Source: Paraburkholderia silviterrae (lineage in GTDB: Bacteria > Pseudomonadota > Gammaproteobacteria > Burkholderiales > Burkholderiaceae). From it: DNA of 64,000 nt. The number at the start of each line of letters is the position of its first letter. The first letter of the stretch is position 1. The DNA lies in the NCBI RefSeq assembly GCF_004353915.1, contig NZ_SMRP01000003.1, forward strand, positions 573,096 to 637,095, in the 5' to 3' direction. Both the position numbers and the translations under genes were made by a program. Shown piece after piece: positions 61,981-64,000 of this stretch. A model generated the notes under the pieces. The model was given only the letters and a program-made list of their open reading frames with translations, was not told where the DNA came from and ran no database searches.

Positions 61981-63333
61981 ATGGGTCGTCGCTATTTTGG
62001 AACCGATGGGGTTCGCGGCAAGGTTGGCGAAGCGCCGATCACGCCGGATTTCGTGCTGCGTCTCGGCTACGCGGCGGGCAAGGTGCTGGCAGGCGCCGCG
62101 GCGTCCTCGGGGCCGCGCCCGTCCGTGCTGATCGGCAAGGACACGCGTATTTCCGGCTACATGCTCGAGGCCGCGCTCGAGGCAGGGCTTTCCGCCGCCG
62201 GTATCGACGTGATGCTCGCGGGCCCGATGCCCACGCCCGGCATTGCCTATCTCACGCGCGCGCTGCGTCTCTCAGCGGGCGTCGTGATCAGCGCATCGCA
62301 CAATCCGTACTACGACAACGGCATCAAGTTCTTCTCCGCCGACGGCAACAAGCTGCCGGATGAGGTCGAAACCCAGATCGAGGAGCAACTCGATCTGCCG
62401 CTAGACTGCGCGCCGTCCGAACGCCTCGGCCGCGCACGCCGTCTGGATGACGCGCGCGGGCGCTATATCGAGTTCTGCAAGAGCACGTTTCCGCAGGCGT
62501 TCAGCCTGCGGGGACTCAAGCTCGTCGTCGACTCCGCGAACGGCGCGGCCTACGACATCGCACCGCATGTGTTCCACGAGCTGGGCGCGGATGTGGTGCC
62601 CATCGGCGTTTCGCCGAACGGCTTCAACATCAACGATGGCGTGGGCGCCACCGCACCCGACGCGCTCGTGCGCGCGGTGCGCGCGAATCACGCCGACCTC
62701 GGCATCGCGCTCGACGGCGACGCGGACCGCCTGCAGATCGTGGATGCGCAGGGCCGCCTCTACAACGGCGACGAGCTGCTCTACGTGCTCGTGAAGGACC
62801 GCATGGCGACCGACGGCAAGGTCGATGGCGCGGTCGGCACCCTGATGACGAACCTCTCGGTCGAGCAGGCGCTGGATCGCATCGGCGTGCCGTTCGTGCG
62901 CGCCAATGTGGGCGACCGCTACGTGCTCGAGCAGTTGCGCGAGCGCGGCTGGCTGATCGGCGCGGAGGGCTCGGGGCACATTCTGTCGCTCGACCGCCAC
63001 ACGACCGGCGACGGCATCGTCTCGGCGCTGCTGGTGCTCGCCGCGATGAAGCGCAGCGGCCAGACTCTCGCGCAACTGCTCGACGGCGTGACGCTGTTTC
63101 CGCAGAAGCTCATCAACGTGCGCATCGCGCAGGGCGCAGACTGGAAGGGCCATGCCGCGATCCAGAAGGCGATTGCGGACGCCGAGGCTGAGCTCAAGGG
63201 CCGAGGCCGCGTGCTGATCCGCGCCTCGGGCACGGAGCCGGTGCTGCGCGTGATGGTCGAGGCGCGCGACGAGCGCGACACGCTTCAATACGCCGAATCG
63301 ATCGCCGAGACGGTCAAGCGCTCGATCGCCTGA
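61981..63333 (+). CDS. glmM: Phosphoglucosamine mutase
   Basis: 450 residues. GlmM interconverts glucosamine 6-phosphate and 1-phosphate for UDP-GlcNAc and cell-wall synthesis. N-terminal [14 protein letters not shown], the phosphoserine loop SASHNP with Ser106, the metal loop DGDADR, and the sugar-binding GEGSGH-like AEGSGHIL are intact. The start at 61981 follows a GAGG ribosome-binding site. Confidence 0.96.
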   Translation: MGRRYFGTDGVRGKVGEAPITPDFVLRLGYAAGKVLAGAAASSGPRPSVLIGKDTRISGYMLEAALEAGLSAAGIDVMLAGPMPTPGIAYLTRALRLSAGVVISASHNPYYDNGIKFFSADGNKLPDEVETQIEEQLDLPLDCAPSERLGRARRLDDARGRYIEFCKSTFPQAFSLRGLKLVVDSANGAAYDIAPHVFHELGADVVPIGVSPNGFNINDGVGATAPDALVRAVRANHADLGIALDGDADRLQIVDAQGRLYNGDELLYVLVKDRMATDGKVDGAVGTLMTNLSVEQALDRIGVPFVRANVGDRYVLEQLRERGWLIGAEGSGHILSLDRHTTGDGIVSALLVLAAMKRSGQTLAQLLDGVTLFPQKLINVRIAQGADWKGHAAIQKAIADAEAELKGRGRVLIRASGTEPVLRVMVEARDERDTLQYAESIAETVKRSIA

Positions 63334-63775
63334 CGCGGGCGTTCCGGCGCGATCCAGAACCGGAGCGGCAGGCGCGTCCTGCCGCAACGTCCCCATTACG
63401 AACGCGGCGCCATGCAGGCGCCATGACGCCGCGTTGCGCATCGTTTTTCTCGAGCCAGAACGCCTCTGGCCGTTCCTCTTTGTCTGCACGAGCAAACGTT
63501 TCACTTTTGCTTCAGATGCCGCTCGCGCATTCAGCGAGCATCTTGCGCTTCCGACCCTGTAACGCCACGCCATCGCCCGCTTGTGCTTCGCCGCACACGG
63601 GAGCCCCAACGGGCGGGCCGTGCGCGCCTCCCGGGCACAGCCACCCTTCACAATCCTTTCGCCTTTCAGGCGGTAATCGAACTGTCACGATTGCTTCATG
63701 AATCGTCACGGTACTGTCACAGAGAGCCCCTATTCTTCGCGGTGTCGTTCATCCGCTCACACACTTGGAGGCCAC
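63334..63775. other. Region between glmM and pstS
   Basis: 442 bases without a gene. It contains two GC-rich hairpins after glmM (63365-63385 and 63401-63435, the second followed by TTTTT at 63443-63447 and thus a possible terminator), a low-information stretch, then the Pho-box promoter of pstS. Confidence 0.6.
63682..63736 (+). promoter_or_regulatory. Tandem Pho boxes and -10 of pstS
   Basis: Four 7-base blocks, starting at 63682 (CTGTCAC), 63693 (GCTTCAT), 63704 (CGTCACG) and 63715 (TGTCACA), repeat every 11 bases, the spacing of PhoB-binding direct repeats. A TATTCT -10 box at 63731-63736 follows at the usual distance, so PhoB bound here would replace a -35 and activate pstS under phosphate starvation. 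Confidence 0.75.
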
Positions 63776-64000
63776 ATGAAATTGATGCAAACCGCGCTCG
63801 CTGGCGTTGCTGGCGCGCTTTTCGCGATCGCAGCGCAAGCTGCTGATATCACCGGCGCGGGCAGCACCTTCGCAGCACCGATCTACACGAAATGGGCAGA
63901 TGCCTATCAGAAGTCGGGCGGCGGCAAGGTCAACTACCAAGGCATCGGCTCGTCGGGCGGCATCAAGCAGATTCAGGCGAAAACGGTCGACTTCGCGGGC
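63776..64000 (+). CDS. pstS: Phosphate ABC transporter substrate-binding protein PstS, cut by window edge
   Basis: 75 residues visible. A signal peptide ([22 protein letters not shown]) with cleavage after AQA at 22 is followed by [23 protein letters not shown] and [14 protein letters not shown], the typical phosphate-binding-protein N-terminus including the phosphate-binding AGSTF loop. PstS captures phosphate in the periplasm for PstCAB. The Pho boxes upstream predict PhoB control. The C-terminal part lies outside the window. Confidence 0.95.
   Translation, partial: MKLMQTALAGVAGALFAIAAQAADITGAGSTFAAPIYTKWADAYQKSGGGKVNYQGIGSSGGIKQIQAKTVDFAG

Overview
The window is a GC-rich, densely coding stretch of bacterial chromosome. 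Gene order and protein sequences point to a betaproteobacterium of the Burkholderiaceae, in the Burkholderia/Paraburkholderia/Caballeronia group. Supporting signs are the yceD-rpmF-plsX-fabHDG-acpP-fabF block running into rpoE-rseA-rseB-degP-lepA-lepB-rnc-era-recO-pdxJ-acpS, an elongation factor P with arginine at position 32 beside its rhamnosyltransferase EarP, and long Ala/Pro/Glu-rich tails on otherwise ordinary housekeeping proteins. I cannot fix the species from sequence alone. I see no integrase, transposase, phage gene, CRISPR array or rRNA operon, so this is core chromosome.

Layout. 1-1322 (minus): an RsmI-like methyltransferase cut by the left edge, and maf. 1529-8769 (plus): yceD, rpmF and the type II fatty-acid synthesis cluster. 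8799-13818: a small membrane protein, then the envelope-stress sigma factor RpoE with its anti-sigma factor RseA, RseB, a DegP/MucD protease and a glutaredoxin-like protein. 14025-22538: lepA, lepB, rnc, era, recO, pdxJ, acpS and nagZ. 22668-26997 (minus): a sigma-54-type response regulator, a CsbD-like protein, efp and earP. 27209-30885 (plus): uvrC, pgsA and a tRNA-Gly/tRNA-Gly/tRNA-Cys cluster. 31077-34238: a DUF2164 protein, an ElaA-type acetyltransferase, and on the minus strand a copper/cytochrome-oxidase assembly operon (SCO1, PCu(A)C, CtaG). 34618-36913: otsB and otsA for trehalose. 37048-45736: an ABC exporter, a GT4 glycosyltransferase, two poorly known membrane proteins and a large lipoprotein-like TPR/CHAT protein. 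45850-50737: tRNA-Val, dnaQ, rnhA, a methyltransferase, gloB and mltD. 51398-63333: carA, carB, greA, a DUF4149 protein, yhbY, rlmE, ftsH, folP and glmM. The right edge cuts pstS, which follows a clear Pho-box promoter.

Most genes serve envelope and growth functions: fatty acid and phospholipid synthesis (plsX, fab genes, acpP, acpS, pgsA), protein export and quality control (lepB, degP, ftsH, lepA), cell-wall synthesis and recycling (glmM, nagZ, mltD), and stress responses (rpoE system, trehalose). The least ordinary items are: (i) four tandem 23-bp units just upstream of ctaG that form three 8-codon ORFs chained by ATGA overlaps into the ctaG start; (ii) four 6-bp GTAACG-type motifs spaced exactly 9 bp apart, plus a fifth 19 bp on, over the presumed rpoE promoter; (iii) a CHAT-domain protein with an export signal; and (iv) the in-frame nonapeptide-scale DNA repeat and large acidic insert in uvrC.
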